DNA of 64,000 nucleotides from an uncultured Pseudoteredinibacter sp. (GTDB lineage: Bacteria; Pseudomonadota; Gammaproteobacteria; Pseudomonadales; Cellvibrionaceae), in contig NZ_CANMYE010000002.1 in the NCBI RefSeq assembly GCF_947502065.1, positions 310,001-374,000 of the forward strand. Direction: 5' to 3'. Position numbers and translations under genes: made by a program. How positions within the stretch are numbered: position 1 is the stretch's first letter; each line of letters opens with the position of its first letter. Shown here piece by piece: positions 55,412 to 63,034 of the stretch. The notes beneath the pieces were generated by a model. It was not told the DNA's origin and did not search any database. It worked only from the letters and a program-made list of their open reading frames with translations.

Positions 55412-56593
55412 CTAATGGAATACAGATATCTTAGTAAAATCATCTCCAGGCGAAGAAATATAAAGCCTCCCATTATCAGCTAGGTTATAGCCAGACCTTT
55501 TTAGCACCACAACATCGGACTGACTATAAATTTCTACTTTCTCAACGCTAGATATTGCAGAAGGGATTTTTATGTAGTGCCGAATTTCAACAGTGTCAGT
55601 AACAATTGTGCCTTCGACAAGCTGATTGGACTTAACTGTACTTGGTAGGTTTCCAAGTTCCACCGTCAACTCCACCATCTGATTCCTTGATTCCGAAGAT
55701 ATTTTCGTAACTGCCCCCTTATAAATAGTCCCAAAAATATCGAATCCAGCTTGATTCCCAATGCTAATTTTTCTTGCTTCAGATACAGGGACTTCCATTT
55801 CTACAATCCAAGAAGAATAGCTAGAAACTCGCCCTATTAGATCCCCCGTCTTCACTGAGTTACCGACTTTTGAGTTATCACTAAGTGTTTCAAGCGTTCC
55901 AGTCAGTTCTGATGTGACTGTGAGGTTTTTAAGTTCACCTTCCAACCTACTAATTGACAGCTTTCTATCATTTAAAATACGCCTTGACGCTTCACTATGC
56001 TTTGCTATTCGGATACGCTGTGTCTTGAGAGAGTTTTCATATCTAAGAGCTTCATTTTCAGCGATTATCATCTCCGACTTAGTTTTGCTATAGGCGAACT
56101 TAGCAATTACTCCTTTCTCGTAGAGAGGTTTCGTAAGGCGAACTTCTTCAGAAATACGATCAAAAGTTAGTTTTGATTTAGTAGCCTGAACCTCTAAGTT
56201 TGAAAGAGCCTGCTCCAACTCTACATGCGACTGAAAATTTTCAAACTCTAACTTATTGAAAGACTCTCTTTCCTTCGCTAGCCTACTCTCTAGATCTTTA
56301 TTTTTAATGAGAATCACAGGCTGACCGGTTATTACTTCGTCCCCTGGTTGAACCATGTTCTTAATAATTACACCTGATGACTGAGAATAGATATCGAGAT
56401 AAGTGGCAGGAATTAGCTTTCCACTACTGCGAATAACAACCCTTTTTTCTTCGACATCTAAACTCTCGAATTCAACGACACTATCTTCGTTTATAATCAG
56501 AATGTATAGGAGGGAAATTAAAGCCGTGAGGGCTGCGCCAACCCGATAGACGGTAGCCTTTTTGCCACTTGTATCTTCGATTGTTTCATCCAC
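55412..56593 (-). CDS. HlyD/MacA-like periplasmic adaptor
   Basis: 393 residues: one N-terminal membrane helix (residues ~16-36), a lipoyl half (I-Y-S-Q-S-S-G-V-I-I-K-N-M-V-Q-P-G-D-E-V), a long coiled-coil hairpin (~95-215), a second lipoyl half and a barrel. It would link the ABC exporter(s) to the outer membrane. It overlaps the upstream exporter gene by 8 bases and precedes MacB-like genes, so it could serve either. Confidence 0.85.
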   Translation of the reverse strand: MDETIEDTSGKKATVYRVGAALTALISLLYILIINEDSVVEFESLDVEEKRVVIRSSGKLIPATYLDIYSQSSGVIIKNMVQPGDEVITGQPVILIKNKDLESRLAKERESFNKLEFENFQSHVELEQALSNLEVQATKSKLTFDRISEEVRLTKPLYEKGVIAKFAYSKTKSEMIIAENEALRYENSLKTQRIRIAKHSEASRRILNDRKLSISRLEGELKNLTVTSELTGTLETLSDNSKVGNSVKTGDLIGRVSSYSSWIVEMEVPVSEARKISIGNQAGFDIFGTIYKGAVTKISSESRNQMVELTVELGNLPSTVKSNQLVEGTIVTDTVEIRHYIKIPSAISSVEKVEIYSQSDVVVLKRSGYNLADNGRLYISSPGDDFTKISVFH

Positions 56594-58082
56594 GCTGTAC
56601 TACCTTTTTTCCTTCAAGGGTCAGAAGTGTATCTGACAACTTCAATGTTTCTTCTCTATGAGCAACCGATATTATAATCGATGCAGAATTTTTGATGCGA
56701 GACATTAACTCAGCTTCTGTGGCGCTATCAAGATGGCTGGTAGCTTCATCTAGCAAGAGGACAGGAGTTCCCCTATAAAGGGCCCGAGCCAAAACAATTC
56801 TTTGCATCTGCCCTCCAGAAAGCGTTTCCCCGCCAGCCATAAACGATTCAAAGTGATTCGACAGTGAATCTACATATGATTCCAAACAAGATTGAAAAAC
56901 TACAGTATGAAGCCGTTCTATTGAGGTAATTGGATCAAACATACTTATGTTATCTGAAAATTTACCTTCAAATAAGCATTGATCGCCTTGCATACAAACC
57001 GATATCGACTGCCTCAACGTGTTTGATCCAATATCCTTAGTAGATACTCCCCCTATCAGCACTTCGCCAGATGTGGGTAATTCAATGCCTTGTATCAACT
57101 TTAGAATTGTAGTTTTACCACAACCTGACTTCCCACTGATTGCGATATTACTGCCGGCAGAAACTTTAAGGCTTACACCCTCTAGTATGTTGTTATTCTC
57201 GTATGAAAAGCTAACATCCCTAAACTCAATGTCAAAACCATCAGGCCTCACTTGACTTTCAGGTTCAGGAACCTCGTTCATTATATCATCTAAGCGCTGA
57301 AAATGTACTTTGAGGGTGCTGATAGATTTGAACTGTTCTAGTATTTGTTCTAGCTTTCCAAAAAAGGAGAGTCGCAGCATGATGAAGCCTACCATATCGC
57401 CATTTGTCATTACTCCGCTACCAACCATCTTCATTGAGAAATACAAGACTAGAAACACTTCAGCGGACAGAATTAATCCTCGAACGAATTTCGCGAACTC
57501 AACAGTCCCTATCAAGTCAACCTCTATGGACCCGGCATTTTTTGTTAGTCCCACCCAGTGGTTGAGGTGCGCAGCACTGGTATTGGTGGATTTAATCTGC
57601 TCGATTGAACCTAGCGTTTCCAATATAGAAGCGGATCGTTTCGCTTCCGCAATTAAGTGACTAGACTTCTTATTTGCATAGTCAGCCAGCATTGACCTGT
57701 AGAGAAGCAACATAGCCATGCTTGAAATCGTCGCCACTATTGTTAGCTTCCAACTAAACAAACACATCATTATAAGAGAGGTGAAAATGAAAGCAGAATC
57801 AACAAATATTGCCAATAAATCATTGGTGATAAGGTTGCGAATGCCATCAACCGAGTCCAATCTAGACGTTATGACACCATCGCTACGCGCCTTAAAGAAC
57901 TTTACAGGAAGAGAAAGCAAATGTGACACTACACGACTTCCATACTCGATATTAATGCTATTTGAAAGGGATGATGCCAATCTCGACCGTATAACGCTAG
58001 AAGCGCTACCTAAAAACGAAAACACTGCGAATGAAATTGCCACATAAACTGCAGCCTCCACACTAGTGACCGAGTTATCCAC
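56586..58082 (-). pseudogene. Peptide-exporting ABC transporter (CvaB/RaxB type), N-terminally broken
   Basis: The continuous frame (498 codons from a GTG at 58082) holds TM2-6 and a nucleotide-binding domain (Walker A G-K-S-G-C-G-K-T-T, signature L-S-G-G-Q-M-Q-R, Walker B V-L-L-L-D-E-A-T-S-H-L-D). Upstream the same frame continues I-S-A-I-L-L-P-Y-I-L-K-W-G, a TAA at about 58119, then L-A-L-S-L-C-I back to about 58185, clearly TM1 of the same protein. A nonsense codon therefore interrupts TM1. The N-terminal C39 peptidase that would process double-glycine leaders is absent. A shortened half-transporter from GTG is possible, but loss of function is likelier. Confidence 0.8.
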
Positions 58083-58156
58083 TCCCCACTTTAATATATA
58101 TGGCAGCAGAATTGCAGAGATTTATATGCATAAGCTTAGTGCTAAAACATGAAAAA

Positions 58157-58333
58157 TTAGCCCCTTGAAGTGCTTGAGGCTTCTGATATAACTTTAAACG
58201 TATTCTTCCAAGTCCCATCACCCTTGAAGAACCAATAACAGTACTTGCACCTCAAATTACAATTCGACGCAAGCTTTATGATCACTTGAATTTTTTTAAC
58301 TTCAGAGAATTTCTTGGCTGGTTGAAAATCCAT
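58157..58333 (-). pseudogene. Truncated radical SAM peptide maturase
   Basis: A 58-codon frame starting M-D-F-Q-P-A-K-K. Residues 17-38 read V-I-I-K-L-A-S-N-C-N-L-R-C-K-Y-C-Y-W-F-F-K-G, with Cys25, Cys29 and Cys32 forming the CxxxCxxC radical SAM cluster site in the style of SPASM-type RiPP maturases (KxASxCNLxCxYCYxF). The similarity runs to about residue 50 (F-K-V-I-S-E), after which the frame enters DNA encoding the start of the ABC exporter in another frame and stops. The remaining several hundred residues are missing, consistent with a deletion joining the maturase 5' end to the exporter. An AGG-like site precedes the ATG. Confidence 0.8.
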
Positions 58334-58376
58334 TTTCAGAACCTAAATCCATTTCGGTATTAGTTTATAATTAAAT

Positions 58377-58700
58377 TTATTTAACCTGAGCTGTTATTTT
58401 ATACATATCCATTTCTTTTGTGTCAAAGATATAGGTTCCAGGACCACCTGGTTTATTTTCCACATCCATCATTGGCATTCCTGTCGCCTTGAAATAATAC
58501 ATCTGCTTGCCATCAACAACGTTAGTATAAACTGTGACGACCATATTATTCTTAAAGTCTATCGTATACTTTCCTTCCTTTTTCGTAATCAAAGGTGTTA
58601 CTGGCTTTTCGTTTATTTCAGTGGTTAAAATTATCTCTGAATGAGCTTCGAAAGAAAAAAAAGCTAGAATTAAAAGCGGGGTTAGAAACAGTTTTCGCAT
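58377..58700 (-). CDS. Small exported protein of unknown function
   Basis: 107 residues with a clear Sec signal peptide (M-R-K-L-F-L-T-P-L-L-I-L-A-F-F-S-F-E-A-H-S) and an ~86-residue mature part rich in beta-prone residues (Y-T-I-D-F-K-N-N-M-V-V-T-V-Y-T-N). No family recognised. It is 43 bases upstream of the radical SAM remnant on the same strand, so it may have led the original operon. Confidence 0.6.
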   Translation of the reverse strand: MRKLFLTPLLILAFFSFEAHSEIILTTEINEKPVTPLITKKEGKYTIDFKNNMVVTVYTNVVDGKQMYYFKATGMPMMDVENKPGGPGTYIFDTKEMDMYKITAQVK

Positions 58701-58816
58701 GTGCTAGATCTCCATATCTGTATTACTTTTTTAAAATTACAGGGATATACCTGCATAGTCAACAGGGTTTTAATCTAACTTATATATAGGCACCTAAATT
58801 CGCATCTTCGACACTT

Positions 58817-58891
58817 TCATTCACCCACCACCTGTAACGCCTCCATACTACGAGCCAAATTGATCCGCGCATTAGAAAATGCTTCACTTTT
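58817..58891 (-). pseudogene. Possible gene relic in a 519-base gene-poor gap
   Basis: The gap 58701-59219 has no full gene. On the minus strand 24 codons ending N-A-R-I-N-L-A-R-S-M-E-A-L-Q-V-V-G-E then TGA have the look of a protein C-terminus but are cut off by a stop a few codons upstream. I cannot name the family. The rest of the gap is AT-rich with no identified signal. Confidence 0.25.
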
Positions 58892-59219
58892 ACACAATTA
58901 CATTAAAAAACCATTCAAGCCTCACATAGTTGTTACACTAAAATAGAATCAAACTAATAAACCATGTATTTATTCTAGTTGCGATAATTTAATTGCAAAT
59001 GGCACTAACGTGCTAGCATGCAGCGCTGCACATCGAAGACAGCACGCAAAAAATAGATTTTTATTAGATTTTTTCAATTATTATCACTGTATCACTCCAC
59101 AAATGCATACTAGCTCTCACATTGCCACCTGTTAGGATCTACAGAATTTCTTTATTGAAAGCAATCGCAAGCCCTTATAAGCTAAATCCGATTAAAAATT
59201 ACTATCGGAGCTTACAAAA

Positions 59220-59534
59220 ATGCAAATTTCAACTGACAACTTTAAAAACCTACTACTAAACACGATTGCCTACCTAGCATTCATTGGAGTTTCATGCGCT
59301 TGCGCACATGCAATCAATCAGTTTGTTCTTCCTCGCCTGGAGATAATTCAAAACTTTTTTGTAGCTGGTACTATGGACATTTGGTGGCAAAACAATACTC
59401 GAGGCATTGAAATCATCATATGGAACATAGGGTTCTGGGCTGCCTCTATCGTTGCAATAGTTTTGTGCATGATTTGCGCCATGAAAGCTAAGTATTTTTT
59501 TGACCAAGGAATGAAATGTATAGAGTTTAAATAG
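59220..59534 (+). CDS. Small two-helix membrane protein
   Basis: 104 residues with two membrane segments (about 12-32 and 68-92) and a central W-W-Q-N-N-T-R-G-I-E stretch. No family recognised. It stands alone in AT-rich DNA between the broken RiPP-like cluster and the integrase fragment; the ribosome site (GGAG at 59208-59211) is acceptable. Confidence 0.45.
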   Translation: MQISTDNFKNLLLNTIAYLAFIGVSCACAHAINQFVLPRLEIIQNFFVAGTMDIWWQNNTRGIEIIIWNIGFWAASIVAIVLCMICAMKAKYFFDQGMKCIEFK

Positions 59535-59656
59535 AACTTTAAACACGGCGGCACCCACATCAAAGGCTTACAAAATTAGAATTGCTGATTCTTCAAGCCT
59601 GCGCGCTGCCCATCTTTAGCTAATAATCAATTATTGGAACCTCGACGAAATTTACT

Positions 59657-59845
59657 TTAACTAGATATAGTGGCCTGCAAATGAACCAAATGACCAAGTG
59701 AGTTTGTTATTGCTGATTGCGTATGTGATGACCTCAACCTTTCTGTGACGTATAGCGTGACCCAATAGTTAGGTAACCCATCTACTCCCAACATGATTGG
59801 GTAGCGCTCACCATTACTAAAAATCAGATTTTTTATTTGCGACAT
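59657..59845 (-). pseudogene. N-terminal fragment of a site-specific integrase
   Basis: 62 codons reading M-S-Q-I-K-N-L-I-F-S-N-G-E-R-Y-P-I-M-L ... L-P-N-Y-W-V-T-L-Y-V-T-E-R-L-R. This matches the N-terminus of tyrosine-type integrases that begin with a GERYPxL segment and a PTLYVTxxLR helix before the core-binding domain. The catalytic domain is absent; downstream sequence is closed in all frames. A relic of a mobile element. Confidence 0.65.
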
Positions 59846-59921
59846 TTAACGCCCCTTAATCTACATTTTATAAATGTATAGAACCTAGAGGCCTTTTTAT
59901 CAACTCTACTTTTCAATAAAA

Positions 59922-59950
59922 ACAAAAAAGGCCTGTAAAAACAGGCCTTT
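59922..59950 (-). terminator. Rho-independent terminator of ssb
   Basis: 7-bp GGCCTGT/ACAGGCC stem (59930-59936 with 59941-59947), extended by A/T pairs, with a T-run on the minus strand, 37 bases past the ssb stop. Confidence 0.88.
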
Positions 59951-59986
59951 ATAAGTTTTAGTCAACACTTTCTATTTATGTGGTCA

Positions 59987-60565
59987 TCAAAATGGAATAT
60001 CATCATCAAAGCTATTATCAAAACCTTGAGGCTGAGGCGCCGGCTGTGGTGCTGGGGCAGCCTGTTGCTGCTGTGCAGGAGGTGCTGACATTGGCGCCTG
60101 CTGTTGAGGGGCGGCTGCTTGTGGCGCTTGCTGCTGATAGCCACCTTGCTGTTGATAAGCTTGCTGTGGTTGCTGCTGAGGCATACCACCGCCTTGTGGC
60201 GCGTAACCTTGATCCATACCGCCTTGGCGGCCACCTAGCATTTGCATTTCATTAGCAACGATCTCGGTGGTGTAGCGATCTTGACCGGACTGGTCCTGCC
60301 ACTTACGGGTTTGTAAGCGGCCTTCAACATAAACCTGAGAGCCCTTACGCAGGTACTCGCCAGCAATTTCTGCCAAACGGTTGAAAAACACAATGCGGTG
60401 CCATTCTGTGCGCTCTTGCTTCTGGCCGCTCTGCTTATCTGTCCAAGAGTCACTTGTCGCTACGCTGATGTTAGTTACCGCACTACCCGATGGCAGGTAT
60501 TTGGTTTCAGGGTCTTGACCACAATTACCTACAATGATGACTTTGTTCACCCCTCTGTTACTCAT
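59987..60565 (-). CDS. ssb: Single-stranded DNA-binding protein
   Basis: 192 residues from the ATG at 60565, which has AAAGGTGG upstream; the longer frame to 60640 overlaps the recombinase gene. The OB fold ([15 protein letters not shown] ... [10 protein letters not shown]) spans ~1-112, followed by a Gln/Pro/Ala-rich linker and the conserved acidic tip D-D-D-I-P-F that recruits partner proteins. Full-length and chromosomal in character. Only 71 bases separate it from the recombinase operon, and no LexA box was seen. Confidence 0.95.
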   Translation of the reverse strand: MSNRGVNKVIIVGNCGQDPETKYLPSGSAVTNISVATSDSWTDKQSGQKQERTEWHRIVFFNRLAEIAGEYLRKGSQVYVEGRLQTRKWQDQSGQDRYTTEIVANEMQMLGGRQGGMDQGYAPQGGGMPQQQPQQAYQQQGGYQQQAPQAAAPQQQAPMSAPPAQQQQAAPAPQPAPQPQGFDNSFDDDIPF

Positions 60566-60636
60566 ATTTCCACCTTTATCTTTAAAATTCAGTAAGTTAT
60601 GACAATAAAGTGCATTTAACACTCTATTGTTGCAAT

Positions 60637-61257
60637 TCAATCGTCATTTGCTCGAAATTTGTGCACAGACCCCATCGCAATGGTAGAGTCTTTTATAGCT
60701 GCACGATACAGATTTACCCCTTGAGATGCTAGCTGCAGGCGCTCAGATCCTGCATGTAAATCCATGAATTTAGCCACCTGTTTCTTCAGCCCTGGAATTG
60801 CTCCTTTTGTCTCCTCATCCAGCACACGACTCAGCACAAATAACTGATCTTCAAGGCGCTGTAATTGATTCAAGTCCCCTCTATCCGACTGTGTTATTAC
60901 TCTCATTTTCTCTTGCTGCGTCACCACCTCATCTATAAGCCGCGCATTTTGTTCTTTCAACTCTTTAATCCTTCTCCTGTACCCCACTAGAGTTTCAGCC
61001 TTAGTAGACTTCCCACTTCCCCTTTTTTGCCCTTCCTTAGCGAGATCTATCGCATCCAGAAGGTCTTTATGTATGAACTCTTTGGTTCTGGCATTTTTGG
61101 CGTAAATCGTATTCGCACCAAGCTTTGCTCCATTATCGAACGTAGCATTGGCTATCACAGCCGCAGCTGTAATTTTTTCACCCGATCTCACGAGAGCTTC
61201 TAGCGCCCCCATAACAGCATCATTGATTCGCTTCTTATTCGCTTGCCGCTTATTCAT
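60637..61257 (-). CDS. TnpC-like coiled-coil accessory protein of the recombinase trio
   Basis: 206 residues from ATG 61257 ([10 protein letters not shown]), which overlaps the stop of the preceding recombinase. The N-terminal ~80 residues look like a helix-turn-helix module ([12 protein letters not shown] ... G-A-N-T-I-Y-A-K-N), and residues ~85-140 form a coiled coil. Size, position and layout match the third gene of Tn554-type elements (TnpC/DUF6262-like). Assigned by context; sequence identity to TnpC was not tested. Confidence 0.6.
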   Translation of the reverse strand: MNKRQANKKRINDAVMGALEALVRSGEKITAAAVIANATFDNGAKLGANTIYAKNARTKEFIHKDLLDAIDLAKEGQKRGSGKSTKAETLVGYRRRIKELKEQNARLIDEVVTQQEKMRVITQSDRGDLNQLQRLEDQLFVLSRVLDEETKGAIPGLKKQVAKFMDLHAGSERLQLASQGVNLYRAAIKDSTIAMGSVHKFRANDD

Positions 61258-63034
61258 CTGAACCTCTACCAACCCATTTCAGGACAGTCTCTGCCCTATC
61301 TATCGAATCCTGAGATGCCTGCTGCAATGCGGGGATATCTGTAGATTCTGAAACTACCCTGTGCATTTTCAGACGTCTTTCCCACACCTCACGCCTATTG
61401 CTGGGCACACCGAAGTTTGTACACACCACACAGTGAGAATCGTCACGATTCACATAGTCTGGGTTCATACCATCTGTCGAGCACTTTGCGTACTTCCCTC
61501 GCGTATCCGACATAACGCAAACACCGTCAATCTGCGGGATTATTCGATAGTTATGACGCTCGATAAGCCCCTTCACAAAAGCATGCGCTGAATCAGGGGT
61601 AATTACATTCGCCACCGACTGTAGCACGCGTTTATAACGCCTCATTGCGCGACCAAAGCCCCCACCCATGACTTTCGTGCCTACCAGGGTTTCCTCCATC
61701 GCTTCATACATATACCTTTTCATTTCTTCTGTCAGGAAAGAAAAAACATTCTCATCCTCCGTGTAGGCCTTCGTGAAGGTTTCGTTATTGTGATATAGCA
61801 TCTTTGATAAGTGATGCAGATCTCCAACCTCAAACCGCCAAGCCCACATCATGCTAAAAGCTCGACGCAGCATGTGCGGCCTAAGCCTATCAACTTCAGT
61901 ATTTGATCTCTGCACAAACGTATCAAGCAGACCATATATAACAACTGTTGGCAGCTCCAGAGCCGGTACACCTCCTGCGGAATGCTGGAATGGATGTCGA
62001 ATAAAGAACAGCTCACCATCATACGACTGACGCTTAAACGCAGTTAACCGCTTAACCACCCTAAGAGCCGTTACTAGCTCCGGCACAACCGACCTTCTCG
62101 TCTCCTTTCCCGCTACTGTGCGTGCAGTTTTCCTAACCCTGCCAACAAGCTCACCCTCACCAGATGACAATAAGGCGTCCACATCATCCAACCTGGTAGC
62201 GGCCAGCTCATGTTTTCGCTCCCCTAACAGAAGTAGAATAAGGAAGATTGAAGCCCCATAAATATATCTAGCTTCTTCAAATAACTGCTTTGAAGATTCC
62301 CCAACCTCCTTTTTATAGGCTCTTGCTACATATCGGTTATGTGTTTTCAAAAGATCTAAGTAGATATCAAGCTTTGAGAAAAAAGCAGCCGTATCGCCAG
62401 TGGCCCTCAATGCTTCATCCACTAGTACAAAAAGATCACGAGGTTTAATCGTTGGAGTGTGCCCTCCTGTCCCTCCTATGCGCTTAACAGCTTTACCCAT
62501 AGACCCTGATTTCATATATGGATCAAAAGAAAAGCCTCCCGATATCTCACTTGCCAAAACCCAAGGTAAACGCAGCACAATCAGCTTAGTGCTAACGCTA
62601 CTCTGGGAGAGGTTAAGTGTTAATAGATACTCTTCATAGGCACGAACATCAGCGAGAGTGACCGACTCCAACGTGCAACAATTACGTTCATATGCGAACC
62701 ACATGAATAAACTCAATATCTCACGAGCAGCGACTCCTAGCGATGTTGTACGAGAGCATTCCGTGGCGTCCGATTCCATGTAGTGATATGAAATCTGCTT
62801 AGCCTTATCTATCCAATATAAGTGACGCCCCAGCAGGTCACTGTCAGCAGCGCTATGCGACCAATTCACCGTGTACTGCGAAAGAGAAATTCCTTCTACT
62901 TGCGGCTCCAGACGCCACACATCATCCTCAAGCGCACTTAACAGCCATTTCGGCTGAGCCAGCCCCTGATACCAAGTCTTTTCGTTGGGCCCTTCAGTAT
63001 TTTGTAGTGACTGTTTTATTACTAGCTTATCCAT
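61250..63034 (-). CDS. Tyrosine recombinase, TnpB-like (second of the trio)
   Basis: 594 residues. A SAM-like core-binding region (~95-170) precedes the catalytic domain: first Arg in L-L-G-E-R-K-H-E-L, H-x-x-R in P-H-M-L-R-R-A-F, and histidine/tyrosine in L-Y-H-N-N-E-T-F-T-K-A-Y-T. The C-terminal ~90 residues carry C-x-x-C pairs (K-C-S ... H-C-V-V-C), a probable zinc ribbon. Long size with a C-terminal zinc domain is typical of Tn554 TnpB-like enzymes. It overlaps the upstream recombinase by 13 bases. Confidence 0.85.
   Translation of the reverse strand: MDKLVIKQSLQNTEGPNEKTWYQGLAQPKWLLSALEDDVWRLEPQVEGISLSQYTVNWSHSAADSDLLGRHLYWIDKAKQISYHYMESDATECSRTTSLGVAAREILSLFMWFAYERNCCTLESVTLADVRAYEEYLLTLNLSQSSVSTKLIVLRLPWVLASEISGGFSFDPYMKSGSMGKAVKRIGGTGGHTPTIKPRDLFVLVDEALRATGDTAAFFSKLDIYLDLLKTHNRYVARAYKKEVGESSKQLFEEARYIYGASIFLILLLLGERKHELAATRLDDVDALLSSGEGELVGRVRKTARTVAGKETRRSVVPELVTALRVVKRLTAFKRQSYDGELFFIRHPFQHSAGGVPALELPTVVIYGLLDTFVQRSNTEVDRLRPHMLRRAFSMMWAWRFEVGDLHHLSKMLYHNNETFTKAYTEDENVFSFLTEEMKRYMYEAMEETLVGTKVMGGGFGRAMRRYKRVLQSVANVITPDSAHAFVKGLIERHNYRIIPQIDGVCVMSDTRGKYAKCSTDGMNPDYVNRDDSHCVVCTNFGVPSNRREVWERRLKMHRVVSESTDIPALQQASQDSIDRAETVLKWVGRGSDE

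Noticed and set aside
58083..58190. Frameshift in the ABC exporter TM1
   Set aside because: On careful re-reading of the minus strand the two halves of TM1 are in the same frame, interrupted by a TAA; the lesion is a nonsense codon, not an indel.
59980..60255. Rightward ORF opposite the ssb tail
   Set aside because: It is the complement of the Gln/Pro-rich ssb linker; ssb is certain.
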